A DNA stretch of 43,441 bases from an uncultured Eubacteriales bacterium. GTDB lineage: Bacteria; Bacillota; Clostridia; Christensenellales; Aristaeellaceae. Below, piece by piece: positions 16,520-24,785 of this stretch. The translations under genes were made by a program, and so were the position numbers. Numbering within the stretch: the stretch's first letter is position 1; each line of letters starts with the position of its first letter. The notes under the pieces were generated by a model that saw only the letters and a program-made list of their open reading frames with translations, was not told where the DNA came from and ran no database searches. The stretch lies in contig CADBCY010000033.1 of NCBI GenBank assembly GCA_902793325.1, forward strand, positions 1 to 43,441. The letters run 5' to 3'.

Positions 16520-18150
16520 GTCGCATGGATAAGCGGAAAACCGCGCGTCGGGGGTCCGTCGTCAGGCGGATCGCCGCGGGGCTCGTCCTGGCGGCGGTGG
16601 TGTTCGCGCTCGCGGGCTGCCACGGCTCGCGCGGGCGGAGCGCCTTCGAGGTGCCCGCGGAATTCGACACCTCCCGGCACTTCGACCTGACCTTCTGGGC
16701 CAAGAACGACACCAACCTGACCCAGGCCAACATCTACAAGCAGGCCATCGCGGACTTCGAGGCGCTGTACCCCAACGTCACCGTGTCCATCAAGCAGTAC
16801 AACGACTACGGCAAGATCTACAACGACGTCATCACCAACATCGCCACCGACACCACGCCGAACGTGTGCATCACCTACCCGGACCACATTGCCACCTACA
16901 TGACCGGCGACAACGTGGTCGTGCCGCTGTGGAACCTGCTCACCGACGAAAAGTACGGCCTGGGCGGCAGCGACCTGCGCTTCGACGGCCCCAATGGCGA
17001 GGAGATCGTGCCCGAGTTCCTGGCGGAGTGCGTCATCGGCCAGGGCGAGGCGGCGACGGTATACGCCGTGCCCTTCATGCGCTCCACCGAGGCGTGCTAC
17101 GTCAACCGCACCTTCGTGGAGGCCCTGGGCTACGAGGTGCCGGACGTGCTCACCTGGGACTTCGTGTGGGAGGTGTCCGAGGCCGCGACGAAGAAGAACC
17201 CCGACGGCACCTTCGCCGTGAACGGCCAGCAGGTGATGATCCCCTTCATCTACAAGAGCACCGACAACATGATGATCCAGATGCTCCGCCAACTGGACGC
17301 GGGCTACTCCACCGACGCGGGGGAGATCCTGATCCTGAACGACACCACGAAGCAACTGCTGCTGGAGATCTCGAAGCACGCGAAATCCGGCGCGTTCTCC
17401 ACGTTCAAGATCTCCAGCTACCCGGCCAACTTCCTGAACGCGGGCCAGTGCATCTTCGCGGTGGACTCCACCGCCGGCGCGACCTGGATGGGCAGCGACG
17501 CCCCGCTGGTGGACATCGCCGAGGACAAGATTGTGCGCTTCGAGACCGACGTGCGCCCGGTGCCCCAGTTCGACCCGGACAACCCCAGGATGATCTCCCA
17601 GGGCCCGAGCCTGTGCGTGTTCAACAAGCAGGATCCCCAGGAGGTGCTGGCGAGCTGGCTGTTCGCGCAGTACCTGCTGACCAACGACGTGCAGATCGCC
17701 TACGCCGAGACGGAGGGCTACCTGCCCGTCACCCGCAAGGCCGTGGACGACCCCGCCTACCAGGACTACCTCGCCCGCGCCGGGGAGGACAACGCGCTCC
17801 ACTACCCGGTCAAGATCGAGGCGGCCCGGCTGCTGATGGCGAACGTGGAGAACACCTTCACCACGCCGGTGTTCAACGGCTCCACTTCGCTCCGGGACGC
17901 CGCCGGCCAGATGATCGAGGACGTGACCAAGGCCGTGCGCCGCAAGAAAACGGTGGACGACGCCTACATCGACAAGCTCTACGACAGCGTCACCTCCCTC
18001 TACCACCTGGACCAGACCTCCGCCGGCGGCGACGGCAGGAAGGAGCTCGGCCCGCTCCCCGCCGGCTCCCGCGCGCTGCTCATCGCGCTCGCCTGCGTGT
18101 GGGCGCTGCTGGGCGCGTATTGGGTTCGCGGAAGGCTGAAGAAGAAGTAG
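16516..18150 (+). CDS. Extracellular solute-binding lipoprotein with extra C-terminal membrane helix
   Basis: 544 residues, family 1 extracellular solute-binding protein. The signal peptide ends in the lipobox LAGC (Cys35), so lipidation is expected. The mature domain starts with FDLTFWAKNDTNLTQ and has the usual alternating alpha/beta order, with a YAVPFMRSTEACYVNRTF hinge-region segment near residue 180. It is longer than typical CUT1 binding proteins. Uniquely it ends with a hydrophobic helix (about 516-538, ALLIALACVWALLGAYWV) followed by RGRLKKK, which looks like a C-terminal membrane anchor in addition to the lipid. It lies last in the operon. The ligand is unknown, and no glycosidase is encoded nearby. 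Confidence 0.92.
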   Translation: MSRMDKRKTARRGSVVRRIAAGLVLAAVVFALAGCHGSRGRSAFEVPAEFDTSRHFDLTFWAKNDTNLTQANIYKQAIADFEALYPNVTVSIKQYNDYGKIYNDVITNIATDTTPNVCITYPDHIATYMTGDNVVVPLWNLLTDEKYGLGGSDLRFDGPNGEEIVPEFLAECVIGQGEAATVYAVPFMRSTEACYVNRTFVEALGYEVPDVLTWDFVWEVSEAATKKNPDGTFAVNGQQVMIPFIYKSTDNMMIQMLRQLDAGYSTDAGEILILNDTTKQLLLEISKHAKSGAFSTFKISSYPANFLNAGQCIFAVDSTAGATWMGSDAPLVDIAEDKIVRFETDVRPVPQFDPDNPRMISQGPSLCVFNKQDPQEVLASWLFAQYLLTNDVQIAYAETEGYLPVTRKAVDDPAYQDYLARAGEDNALHYPVKIEAARLLMANVENTFTTPVFNGSTSLRDAAGQMIEDVTKAVRRKKTVDDAYIDKLYDSVTSLYHLDQTSAGGDGRKELGPLPAGSRALLIALACVWALLGAYWVRGRLKKK

Positions 18151-18164
18151 CGCCCCGGCGCGCA

Positions 18165-18197
18165 AAAAGCCCCCGTTTCCAAAGAAACGGGGGTTTT
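18165..18197. terminator. Bidirectional Rho-independent terminator
   Basis: Stem CCCCCGTTTC (18170-18179) with its complement (18184-18193), a CAAA loop, four T after and an A-run before, so it works on both strands. It ends the CUT1 operon (plus) and the dehydrogenase gene (minus). Confidence 0.9.
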
Positions 18198-18218
18198 CGC
18201 GCGGAACTCTGACCTCGA

Positions 18219-18962
18219 TCAGATGTCCACGCCGCCGTCCACGCGGATCAACTGGCCGTCGATGAACGAGGAATCGCTGGTCGCCAGGAACAGCGCCACG
18301 GTGGCGATCTCGATACCGTCCGCGATGCGGCCCAGCGGAGAGCGCTGCTTCATGAAGCCCATGGCCGCCTCGCCGCCGGCGGAGTCCAGCATGGCGGTGC
18401 GGATCGCGCCGGGCTGGATGCCGTTCACGTGGATCTCCGGCCCGAGCTCCAGCGCCATGGCCTTGGTCAGGCCGTTCATGGCGTGCTTGCTGGTGCAGTA
18501 GGCCACCGGGCCCCAGTGCGCCGCGCAGCCCGCCACGGAAGAGGTATTGATGATGTGGCCCTCGCCCTTGGCCTTCATGACCGGCGCGCACAGCTTGGTC
18601 AGCAGGAAGGCAGAGGTCACGTTCACGTTCATCACGTTCTGGAACTCCTCCAGGGACAGGTCCAGAATCGGCTTCAGGCTCAGCATGCCGGCGTTGTTGA
18701 ACAGGATGTCCACGGTGCCGTAGGCTTCCATGGTGGCGTCGAAGATCTTCTGCGACGCGCCCAGGTCGCTGGTGTCGGCGATGACGTAGATGGCCTCGCC
18801 GCCCTCTTCCCTGATCTTGTCCACAACCGCCTTGGCGCGCGCCTCGTTGCGGCCGGTGACGACCACTTTCGCGCCTTCCTTGGCGAACAGATAGGCCGTG
18901 TCGCGGCCCATGCCCGAGGTGGAACCGGTGATGATTGCCACCTTTCCGTCCAGTTTGCCCAT
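18219..18962 (-). CDS. Short-chain dehydrogenase/reductase (SDR)
   Basis: 247 residues from ATG 18960-18962, chosen because AAAGGAGG lies upstream and the SDR fold begins directly (LDGKVAIITGSTSGMG). A longer frame to 19055 overlaps the promoter. Classical SDR features: cofactor glycine motif TGSTSGMG (12-19), NNAG (89-92), catalytic Ser142 in NTSSVAG, Tyr155 and Lys159 in YCTSK. The C-terminus RVDGGVDI is typical. NAD(P)-linked oxidoreductase; substrate unknown (FabG- or 3-ketosteroid-type SDRs look alike). It is monocistronic, and a palindrome downstream of its promoter suggests dedicated repression. Confidence 0.92.
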   Translation of the reverse strand: MGKLDGKVAIITGSTSGMGRDTAYLFAKEGAKVVVTGRNEARAKAVVDKIREEGGEAIYVIADTSDLGASQKIFDATMEAYGTVDILFNNAGMLSLKPILDLSLEEFQNVMNVNVTSAFLLTKLCAPVMKAKGEGHIINTSSVAGCAAHWGPVAYCTSKHAMNGLTKAMALELGPEIHVNGIQPGAIRTAMLDSAGGEAAMGFMKQRSPLGRIADGIEIATVALFLATSDSSFIDGQLIRVDGGVDI

Positions 18963-18981
18963 AGGTCTTTCCTCCTTTACT

Positions 18982-18998
18982 CGCTCGTTGAACGAGCG
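18982..18998. promoter_or_regulatory. Palindromic operator upstream of the SDR gene
   Basis: A 17-base palindrome with eight-base arms (CGCTCGTT-G-AACGAGCG) lies between the predicted -10 (19015-19020) and the ribosome binding site. Its size and symmetry fit the operator of a TetR-family repressor. No regulator gene is adjacent. Confidence 0.6.
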
Positions 18999-19014
18999 TC
19001 CATTGGCAACTCTC

Positions 19015-19043
19015 ATTATACCCCGTTTCTCCATGCATTGCCG
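19015..19043 (-). promoter_or_regulatory. SDR promoter (good -10, weak -35)
   Basis: Minus-strand TATAAT at 19015-19020. The hexamer 17 bases upstream (CGGCAA, 19038-19043) is a poor -35. It sits ~53 bases before the start codon. Confidence 0.55.
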
Positions 19044-19077
19044 GACTTTTACCAACTTTTAACATCCTGCGGCGCGC

Positions 19078-19107
19078 AAAAGGGCGGCGGAGCACTCCGC
19101 CGCCCTT
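19078..19107 (-). terminator. Terminator of the tannase-like gene
   Basis: Twelve-base stem AAGGGCGGCGGA with exact complement (19080-19091 and 19096-19107), then TTTT on the minus strand, five bases after the stop at 19112. Confidence 0.82.
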
Positions 19108-19111
19108 CCCG

Positions 19112-21325
19112 TCAGCCCGCGTTGAACAGCGGCTCCAGCGCCTCGCGGTTCTCCCGCAGCGCCTTCAGCACCCATTCGCTCCAGTGGCGGGCGTCGGTGT
19201 CGCTGTCGCCGAACACGTAGTCCTCCTGGCCGTAGTCGATCACGTCGAAGCCGGGGACCGCCTTGGAAGCGCCGCTCGTGCGGTAGGCCATGCCGTCCGC
19301 CAGCGTGAAGGACACCAAACCCCCATCGTCGAGCGTCACCCAGCCGGACAGGTCCGTGCCTGTGGCGGATTCGGCGGTGCCGTTGGTCGTCTGCGCTTCC
19401 GCCTCCGCCTTCACGGTCTCCACGCCGCTGACGTACTCGCCGTACATCGTATCCACCCACAGCGCCAGGCTGTTGCCGAGCACCTCGCCGGGCACGTGGC
19501 CGCCGTCCCACTGCCACTCGATCGTGGCGTCGATGCCCGCGTTCAGCGCGGCCAATTGCAGGTTCAGGGAGTTGAACATCGCGATGTCGCCCTCCACCGC
19601 GCCACAGACGATCCGCATCCACGCGGGATCCTCCGTGCCCTCCGCGCCGATGTAGTTCAGCGGGTTGTAGAGATCGACGATGTTGTTGCCGTAGGCGTCG
19701 CCCGCCTGGATCTCGGCGATGTCCGCCTCATACGCCGCCAGCAGTTCATCATAGCTGGCGTAGTTGTTGGAGTCGGTGCCGCTGCCCGCCGCCTGCGTCG
19801 TGCCCGCGTCGGGGGTGCCCACGTCCATTTCGTCGCCGGCGCTGTTCTCGGCGACATCGGCGTTGTCGAAGCCGCGCCCGTTGCCGTCCGCGCCGGTCAT
19901 CTCCGGGGGATTGCCGCCCATGCCGCCGGGGCCGCCGTCCGCGAAGTCGGGGCGCTCGCCGCCGCCCGGGAAGCCGCCGCCCATGCCGTGGCCGCCCATG
20001 CCGCCTCTGCCGGTGCTGCCCTTGGCGTAGCGGCCTTCGAGGAACGCCTGCGCGCGGTCCGCGTCGGTCATCGCCGCCACTTCTTCGTCCGTAAGCGCCT
20101 CGCCCTCGGCGTCAAACCATGTCCAGCCCTCGGCATAAGCCAGGTTGTCCACGTACCATTGCAGGTTCTCGGTCAGCTCCGCGAGGTACAGGTCGAGGTA
20201 GGTTCCGCCGTAGCCGTTGGTGTCGGCGTACTGCTCTTCGTCGTACTCGATGGTCAGCGCGATCGTGCTGTTCAGCGCCCCGTCGCCGTCCAGGTCGAAG
20301 CCCACGGCGAGCTCGTCCACGGTCAGGTTCTGGCCGTTGATGTAGTCCATGTACGCCTGCGACAGACAGGCCGCCAGCGCCTGCTGGAAGTCGGTGTTGA
20401 AGTTGAAGTCCGCGTTCAGCGTGTACTCCATCGCCAGCGCCATGTCGGCCTCGTAGAGCGAAGTGATGGCGGAATAGGCCACGCAGCCCCACGCGCCGTC
20501 GGACAGCTCCACTTCCTCGCCGTCGATGTTGACCGTGGTGCAGTAGGTGCCGTCCGCGTTCCTGTAGACGCCCACCGCACCGACCTCGATCTGATAATCC
20601 CAGAAATCCGGATTATTGGAGGTCGCCGCGAACATCGCCGCGTGCGCGCCGCCGCCGCTGCCGCCGGTGGACACCCAGTAGTCCACGCTGCCGGGCAGGT
20701 TGCCCAGCAGGATGTTGTACTTCACGAAGCGCGCCGCCGCCTTCTGGTCGACCAGGCAGGAGGGCGCGTCGCCGGTGTAGGCCGTCTCGCCCGCGGAATT
20801 CGTGGTGCTGTCCTGCTTGCCGCGGTTGCCGCAGGCCACGTTGATGTAGCCCTCGGCGGCGTAGGTCGCGGCGGCGGTGGTGTTGCTGGAATTGCCGTAG
20901 CCCGCCGCGCCGGTGTTCAGGATCACGGGCGCGGTGGCGGCGGTATAGGTCTGGCCGTTGGTACTGGTGATTTCGGCCTCGTAGTCGATGACCAGACAGC
21001 CCTTTACGGCTTCCGTGGCGGTATCGGCGGTCACGTCCGCCGCGCCGTCGCCGTCGGTGTCGATGCCGGTGACATACGCGCCGGGCACGCACACCGACAC
21101 GCCCTCCTCGTCCTCGATGACGGGCTTCGTCACCGCCGTCACGACGGACAGCGTCCAGGCGTCGGCCTCGGAATTGTAGGTCCACTCCTGGTCGGGATTG
21201 TTCGCGAGGTTCAGCGCCGCCTCGATGGCCGCCTTGTCGGAAGCCTCCGCGGCGCCCTCCGCCCACGCGGGCAGCATGCCCAGCGCCATTGCCAGCGCCA
21301 GCAGAATGGCCAGTGTCTTTTTCAT
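19112..21325 (-). CDS. Secreted alpha/beta-hydrolase, subtype-B-tannase-like
   Basis: 737 residues from ATG 21323-21325 with a clear signal peptide (1-22, ending AWAEG). The open frame continues far upstream into another gene, but this signal peptide and an AAGGGGGA site fix the start. Esterase features resemble subtype B tannases: a dehydrating core (GYINVACGNRGK), nucleophile elbow GGSGGG with Ser223, a late Asp580 (VCGAVEGD) and His610 in WDGGHVPGEV. It differs from known tannases by N- and C-terminal extensions, two Asp-rich DTDGDG/DLDGDG loops and a Gly/Met-rich insert (~436-486). It probably cleaves an ester in the extracellular medium; whether gallate esters or other is not shown. Confidence 0.78.
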   Translation of the reverse strand: MKKTLAILLALAMALGMLPAWAEGAAEASDKAAIEAALNLANNPDQEWTYNSEADAWTLSVVTAVTKPVIEDEEGVSVCVPGAYVTGIDTDGDGAADVTADTATEAVKGCLVIDYEAEITSTNGQTYTAATAPVILNTGAAGYGNSSNTTAAATYAAEGYINVACGNRGKQDSTTNSAGETAYTGDAPSCLVDQKAAARFVKYNILLGNLPGSVDYWVSTGGSGGGAHAAMFAATSNNPDFWDYQIEVGAVGVYRNADGTYCTTVNIDGEEVELSDGAWGCVAYSAITSLYEADMALAMEYTLNADFNFNTDFQQALAACLSQAYMDYINGQNLTVDELAVGFDLDGDGALNSTIALTIEYDEEQYADTNGYGGTYLDLYLAELTENLQWYVDNLAYAEGWTWFDAEGEALTDEEVAAMTDADRAQAFLEGRYAKGSTGRGGMGGHGMGGGFPGGGERPDFADGGPGGMGGNPPEMTGADGNGRGFDNADVAENSAGDEMDVGTPDAGTTQAAGSGTDSNNYASYDELLAAYEADIAEIQAGDAYGNNIVDLYNPLNYIGAEGTEDPAWMRIVCGAVEGDIAMFNSLNLQLAALNAGIDATIEWQWDGGHVPGEVLGNSLALWVDTMYGEYVSGVETVKAEAEAQTTNGTAESATGTDLSGWVTLDDGGLVSFTLADGMAYRTSGASKAVPGFDVIDYGQEDYVFGDSDTDARHWSEWVLKALRENREALEPLFNAG

Positions 21326-21387
21326 GATGATGTCCCCCTTTCGGTCGTCGTTGGGGACATTATAAGCGGCCTTCCTTAAATGAACCT

Positions 21388-22257
21388 TTAGCGCTTCGGG
21401 TTTTTCCCCGCCAGCTCGTTCGCCAGCGTAAAGGCGAGGATCATCGCGCCGCCGACCAACTGCGCCGGGGCGACGGGCTCGCCCAGCAGCGTCACGGACA
21501 GGATCACCGCCACCAGCGGGTCGATGTAGCTGAGGATGGCCGTCTCCTGCCCCGGCAGCGTGCGCAGCGCCGAAAAGTACAGCACATAGGCCGCGCCGGA
21601 GTGGATGAGGCCCACCGCCAGCAGGCTGGCCCAGCCGGGGGCGTCCATGGCCGCCAGGTGAAAGCCGCCGGTGAGGTAGACGTAGGGCAGCAGCACCGCC
21701 GCCGCGGCGAGGAACTGCAACAGCGTGCGGTCCAGCCCCGTCACGGACCGAATACGCTTGTTCAGCAGGATGACCTTGGCGTACAGCACCGCCGCCGCCA
21801 GCCCGAACGCCACGCCCAGCAGGTGGCTGCCCTCCCCCAGCCCGCCGGGGTTGACCACCAGCACCAGACCCGCCGTGGAGCCCACGAAGCAGAGCACCTG
21901 CCCGCGGGTGACCCGCTCCCGGAACAGCAGCGGGCTCGCGACCATCACGATCACCGGGGCGAAGTAGTAGCTGAGCGTCGCCACGGCCACGCTGGTGTAG
22001 CGGTAGGCCTGGAACAGGAACACCCAGTTGAGGCCCATCGCCGCGCCGGAGAGCAGCAGCATCCACGTTTCGCCGCCCAACCGCAGCCGCTCCCCCGCGC
22101 CGCCGCGGCGGAGCCGGCGCGCCGCCTGCACCGCCCCCAGCGCGATGACCGCGCGAAACAGCGCCACCTCCGCCGAGGACAGCGGGATGCGGCGCACGAA
22201 GGGAGCCAGGGTTCCGTAGATGGCCATGGCGAGGATCATTTGCAGCTTTGCGTTCAT
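21388..22257 (-). CDS. EamA/DMT-family transporter
   Basis: 289 residues from ATG 22255-22257 (a TTG at 22269 would add four residues). Ten hydrophobic segments in two five-helix EamA repeats; the first repeat ends at ~134 and the second starts at ~150. Landmarks include FRAVIALGAV, SVAVATLSYYFAPVIVMV and the second-half YIDPLVAVILSVTLLGE, the classic EamA motif. Such proteins export metabolites or amino acids; the substrate cannot be told. It is followed after 60 bases by the tannase-like gene on the same strand. A 14-base palindrome sits just upstream. Confidence 0.9.
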   Translation of the reverse strand: MNAKLQMILAMAIYGTLAPFVRRIPLSSAEVALFRAVIALGAVQAARRLRRGGAGERLRLGGETWMLLLSGAAMGLNWVFLFQAYRYTSVAVATLSYYFAPVIVMVASPLLFRERVTRGQVLCFVGSTAGLVLVVNPGGLGEGSHLLGVAFGLAAAVLYAKVILLNKRIRSVTGLDRTLLQFLAAAAVLLPYVYLTGGFHLAAMDAPGWASLLAVGLIHSGAAYVLYFSALRTLPGQETAILSYIDPLVAVILSVTLLGEPVAPAQLVGGAMILAFTLANELAGKNPKR

Positions 22258-22272
22258 GGGTGTTTCCAATCC

Positions 22273-22286
22273 GGTAACCTGTTACC
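22273..22286. promoter_or_regulatory. Palindrome upstream of the EamA gene
   Basis: GGTAAC-CT-GTTACC, a perfect six-base-arm inverted repeat, lies 16 bases upstream of the ATG at 22257. It is a plausible operator for an unlinked regulator, since none is encoded nearby. No clear -35/-10 pair was found around it. Confidence 0.4.
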
Positions 22287-22414
22287 ACAGTAAATCCACA
22301 GGCGGAAAAGGGGCTGCCCCGGCATGGCAGTCCGCGGGATCATGGGGCGCGGCGGCGCCGCGCATCGCCCCTCCCGCTCCTGTCGCGCCGGGACAGCCCA
22401 CGGTGGCGCGGCGC

Positions 22415-23695
22415 TTACGCCTCGAGGTTTTCGAAGTACGCCATCAGCGGCGCCATGGCCTCGTTCATCGCCTCGCCGTCCAGCTCCTCGATGGAAACGC
22501 GGTTCTCGGGCCAGGCGATCTCCACCGGCGCCTCCTCGCTCAACTGCATGGCGATGTTGCCCGTGATGACCACATCGTCCGCGGTGAACGATACGGTGCC
22601 GGTGCGCACGCCGTCGGCGCCCATGGCGGTGTCGAAGTTCAGCGAGAGCGCGCTGCCGCCGCCGAAGGCCTCGAAGTTCAGCAGGTCGCGGCCGTTCGTG
22701 TTGCCGTAGCCAAACGCCACCTTGAAGGCGTCCTCGCCGTCGGAGGACACGTCGAAGGTCATCTTCTGCAGGCCGTCCTCCGGGAACAGGCGGAAGCTTA
22801 TGCTCGCCTCGCCGATGCTCATTTCCGCAGTCAGCGACGGCTTGGCGGGGTCGGAGAGCAGGTTCAGTATGAACATGGGCACGCCCGACTGGCCCTCCGG
22901 CATGCCGATGGCGACGATGGTGTTCTCCTCGGAGGAGACCGACAGCTTCAGCACGGCGCTGTCCATCTCCACAAAGTTGTCCACGGGGATCAGGCTCGCG
23001 GTCACGTTCTGCCGCCTGCCGTTGTCCTCGATGGTGCCCCGCACCATGAAGCCCTGGCCGTTGGCCTTCATCTCGTCGATGGCCGAGAGGACCTCGTCCA
23101 GGTTGGGAATCTGGCTACCGGCCAATGAGGCGTACTGCTTCACCATGTCCAGCAGGCTGACGAACTGCCCGTAGTGAATCGTGAATTCCGACACGCCGTT
23201 GCTCTCGCCGGTGATGAAGCCCGACAGCAGCTCGGACAGGTCCATCTTGGGGATGGTCACGCCGGAGAAGGCGGGCAGCACCAGCTCGTCCATCGCGGGC
23301 ACCAGCGTCCGCATCAGCTCGGGCAGCTCCTCATAGCTCTGGGAGGCCATCCCGGCCACCGAACTGTCGATCCCCTGCTGGGACGCCAGGCTCATGATGT
23401 CCGCCGTGTAGGAGGCGTCCAGGTTCTCCAGGGTAATGTCCATCTGGCCCTTCGCGTCGATGCGCATGGCGGCGGCGGCCAGGTAATCGGTCCCGTCGTC
23501 GGCGGTGAGGATGAAGGTGGGGTCGTTCTCGGCGTCGATGGCCGCGGTGATGCACAGGCCCGTCAGCGGTACGGACTCCCCTCCGTTGGTGGCGACGATG
23601 TCGGTCAGGGTCAGTATGGCGGCGGTGTTTTCCGCCAGCGCGACGGGCGCCAGCAGCATGAGCGCGGCCAGCAGGATGGCGACGAGCTTCTTCAT
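22415..23695 (-). CDS. Secreted protein of unknown function
   Basis: 426 residues from ATG 23693-23695 behind AGGAGG. The signal peptide is obvious (MKKLVAILLAALMLLAPVALAEN). The mature part is free of cysteines apart from one, with alternating polar beta-strand-like segments and Asp/Glu-rich turns, and no repeats or membrane helix at the end. It has no motif I recognise; it could be a released beta-sandwich or lipid-carrier-like protein. The HPt gene ends 62 bases upstream on the same strand, so the two may share a transcript. Confidence 0.8.
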   Translation of the reverse strand: MKKLVAILLAALMLLAPVALAENTAAILTLTDIVATNGGESVPLTGLCITAAIDAENDPTFILTADDGTDYLAAAAMRIDAKGQMDITLENLDASYTADIMSLASQQGIDSSVAGMASQSYEELPELMRTLVPAMDELVLPAFSGVTIPKMDLSELLSGFITGESNGVSEFTIHYGQFVSLLDMVKQYASLAGSQIPNLDEVLSAIDEMKANGQGFMVRGTIEDNGRRQNVTASLIPVDNFVEMDSAVLKLSVSSEENTIVAIGMPEGQSGVPMFILNLLSDPAKPSLTAEMSIGEASISFRLFPEDGLQKMTFDVSSDGEDAFKVAFGYGNTNGRDLLNFEAFGGGSALSLNFDTAMGADGVRTGTVSFTADDVVITGNIAMQLSEEAPVEIAWPENRVSIEELDGEAMNEAMAPLMAYFENLEA

Positions 23696-23757
23696 GGTGA
23701 TTCCTCCTGTCATGGGTCGTTGGGATGGGCGGTTTCACGGGCGGTCATCGGTTCGAT

Positions 23758-24096
23758 TCACAGTGCGCGCGCCTTCTCCCGCTGCGCCAGCACCCGGTCC
23801 AGCAGGTCGCCGGTATCCACGGGGCCGCTCTTGCCGCGCAGGCGCTCGGTCAGCTCGCACACGGGCTCGTAGATCGGCGTCAGCGCGAGGTTCCCGATGG
23901 AACCCTTCAGCGCGTGGGCGGCCTCGAAGGCGGCCTCGGCGTTTCCCGCGGCCAGGGCATCCTTCAACCTGTCGAAGTTGAGGTCGGCCAGGCCCACGTC
24001 CACCAGCCGCAGGTAGAACGACTCGTCGTTGAAGCAGCGGGCCAGGCCCTCGTTCGTGTTGGCGCCAAAGGCCCTCAGGGTTTCAATGCTCCGCAT
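23758..24096 (-). CDS. Stand-alone HPt phosphotransfer protein
   Basis: 112 residues, a free histidine-phosphotransfer domain. The four-helix HPt core carries AAHALKGSIGNL with phosphoacceptor His61 and Lys64, the classical HxxKG motif. It would shuttle phosphate between a hybrid kinase and a response regulator; neither is encoded in this window. GAGGAGG precedes the ATG at 24094-24096. It has its own near-perfect promoter. Confidence 0.9.
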   Translation of the reverse strand: MRSIETLRAFGANTNEGLARCFNDESFYLRLVDVGLADLNFDRLKDALAAGNAEAAFEAAHALKGSIGNLALTPIYEPVCELTERLRGKSGPVDTGDLLDRVLAQREKARAL

Positions 24097-24180
24097 GGTT
24101 GCCCTCCTCTCGCACTTTCGCGTGCGTCCGGGTCGCTTCCGCCGCGCCGGTCCGCTGCGGGCGGCGCTGCCCTCGCTCCC

Positions 24181-24209
24181 ATGATAGTATATTCAACCGG
24201 CGATGTCAA
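24181..24209 (-). promoter_or_regulatory. Sigma-A promoter of the HPt gene
   Basis: Minus-strand TTGACA (24204-24209), 17-base spacer, TATCAT (24181-24186), ~85 bases before the HPt ATG. Confidence 0.82.
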
Positions 24210-24239
24210 GGCGTTTTGGCGCCGCCGCGCCCGGGAGAC

Positions 24240-24274
24240 AAAAAACAGGCGCGAACGCCGTCGGTTCGCGCCTG
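24240..24274 (-). terminator. Terminator of the queT-queF operon
   Basis: Eleven-base perfect stem (CAGGCGCGAAC and complement, 24246-24256 and 24264-24274) followed on the minus strand by six T, twelve bases after the queF stop. Confidence 0.93.
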
Positions 24275-24286
24275 CCCAGGTACGGG

Positions 24287-24784
24287 TCAGCGGTTGTCCA
24301 CCTTCTCGGGGTAGAGATCGTGCTGGCTCAGGCGCTGCCAGGCGACCTCCTCCCAGCGGGTGCCGGGCTTGCCGTAGTTGCAGTACGGGTCGATGGAAAT
24401 GCCGCCGCGGGGCGTGAACTTGCCCCAGACCTCGATGTACTTCGGGTCCATCAGGCGGATCAGGTCCTTCATGATGATGTTCATGCAGTCCTCGTGGAAG
24501 TCGCCGTGGTTGCGGAAGCTGTACAGGTACAGCTTCAGGGACTTCGACTCCACCATGCGCACCCCGGGCACATAGCTGATGTACACCGTGGCGAAGTCCG
24601 GCTGGCCGGTGATGGGGCACAGGCTGGTGAACTCCGGGCAGTTGAACTTCACGAAGTAGTCGTTGTCCGGGTGCTTGTTGACGAAGGTCTCCAGCACCTC
24701 GGGGGCGTAGTCGCTCTTGTAGACCGGCTTCCCGTTGCCGAGCAGGGACAGGCCCTCGGTTTCTTCATGGGTACGTCCGCTCAT
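24287..24784 (-). CDS. queF: NADPH-dependent 7-cyano-7-deazaguanine reductase
   Basis: 165 residues of the short unimodular QueF type, from ATG 24782-24784 with GGAGG seven bases upstream. Reduces preQ0 to preQ1 using NADPH in queuosine biosynthesis. Landmarks: the thioimide-forming Cys56 and Asp63 in [13 protein letters not shown], and the QueF signature ESKSLKLY (79-86). FHEDC near residue 96-100 is also conserved. It lies one base after the queT stop, in an operon controlled by a preQ1 riboswitch. The enzymes making preQ0 (QueC, QueD, QueE) are not in the window. Confidence 0.96.
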   Translation of the reverse strand: MSGRTHEETEGLSLLGNGKPVYKSDYAPEVLETFVNKHPDNDYFVKFNCPEFTSLCPITGQPDFATVYISYVPGVRMVESKSLKLYLYSFRNHGDFHEDCMNIIMKDLIRLMDPKYIEVWGKFTPRGGISIDPYCNYGKPGTRWEEVAWQRLSQHDLYPEKVDNR

Positions 24785-24785
24785 G

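Noticed and set aside
20282-20301. True calcium-binding dockerin or EF-hand domain in the tannase-like protein
   Set aside because: Only isolated DxDGDG loops are present, without paired F-hand helices of a dockerin.
19112-22288. A 1058-codon frame covering the tannase-like gene and its upstream neighbour
   Set aside because: The upstream part is the shadow of the EamA gene; signal peptide and ribosome binding site fix the start at 21325.
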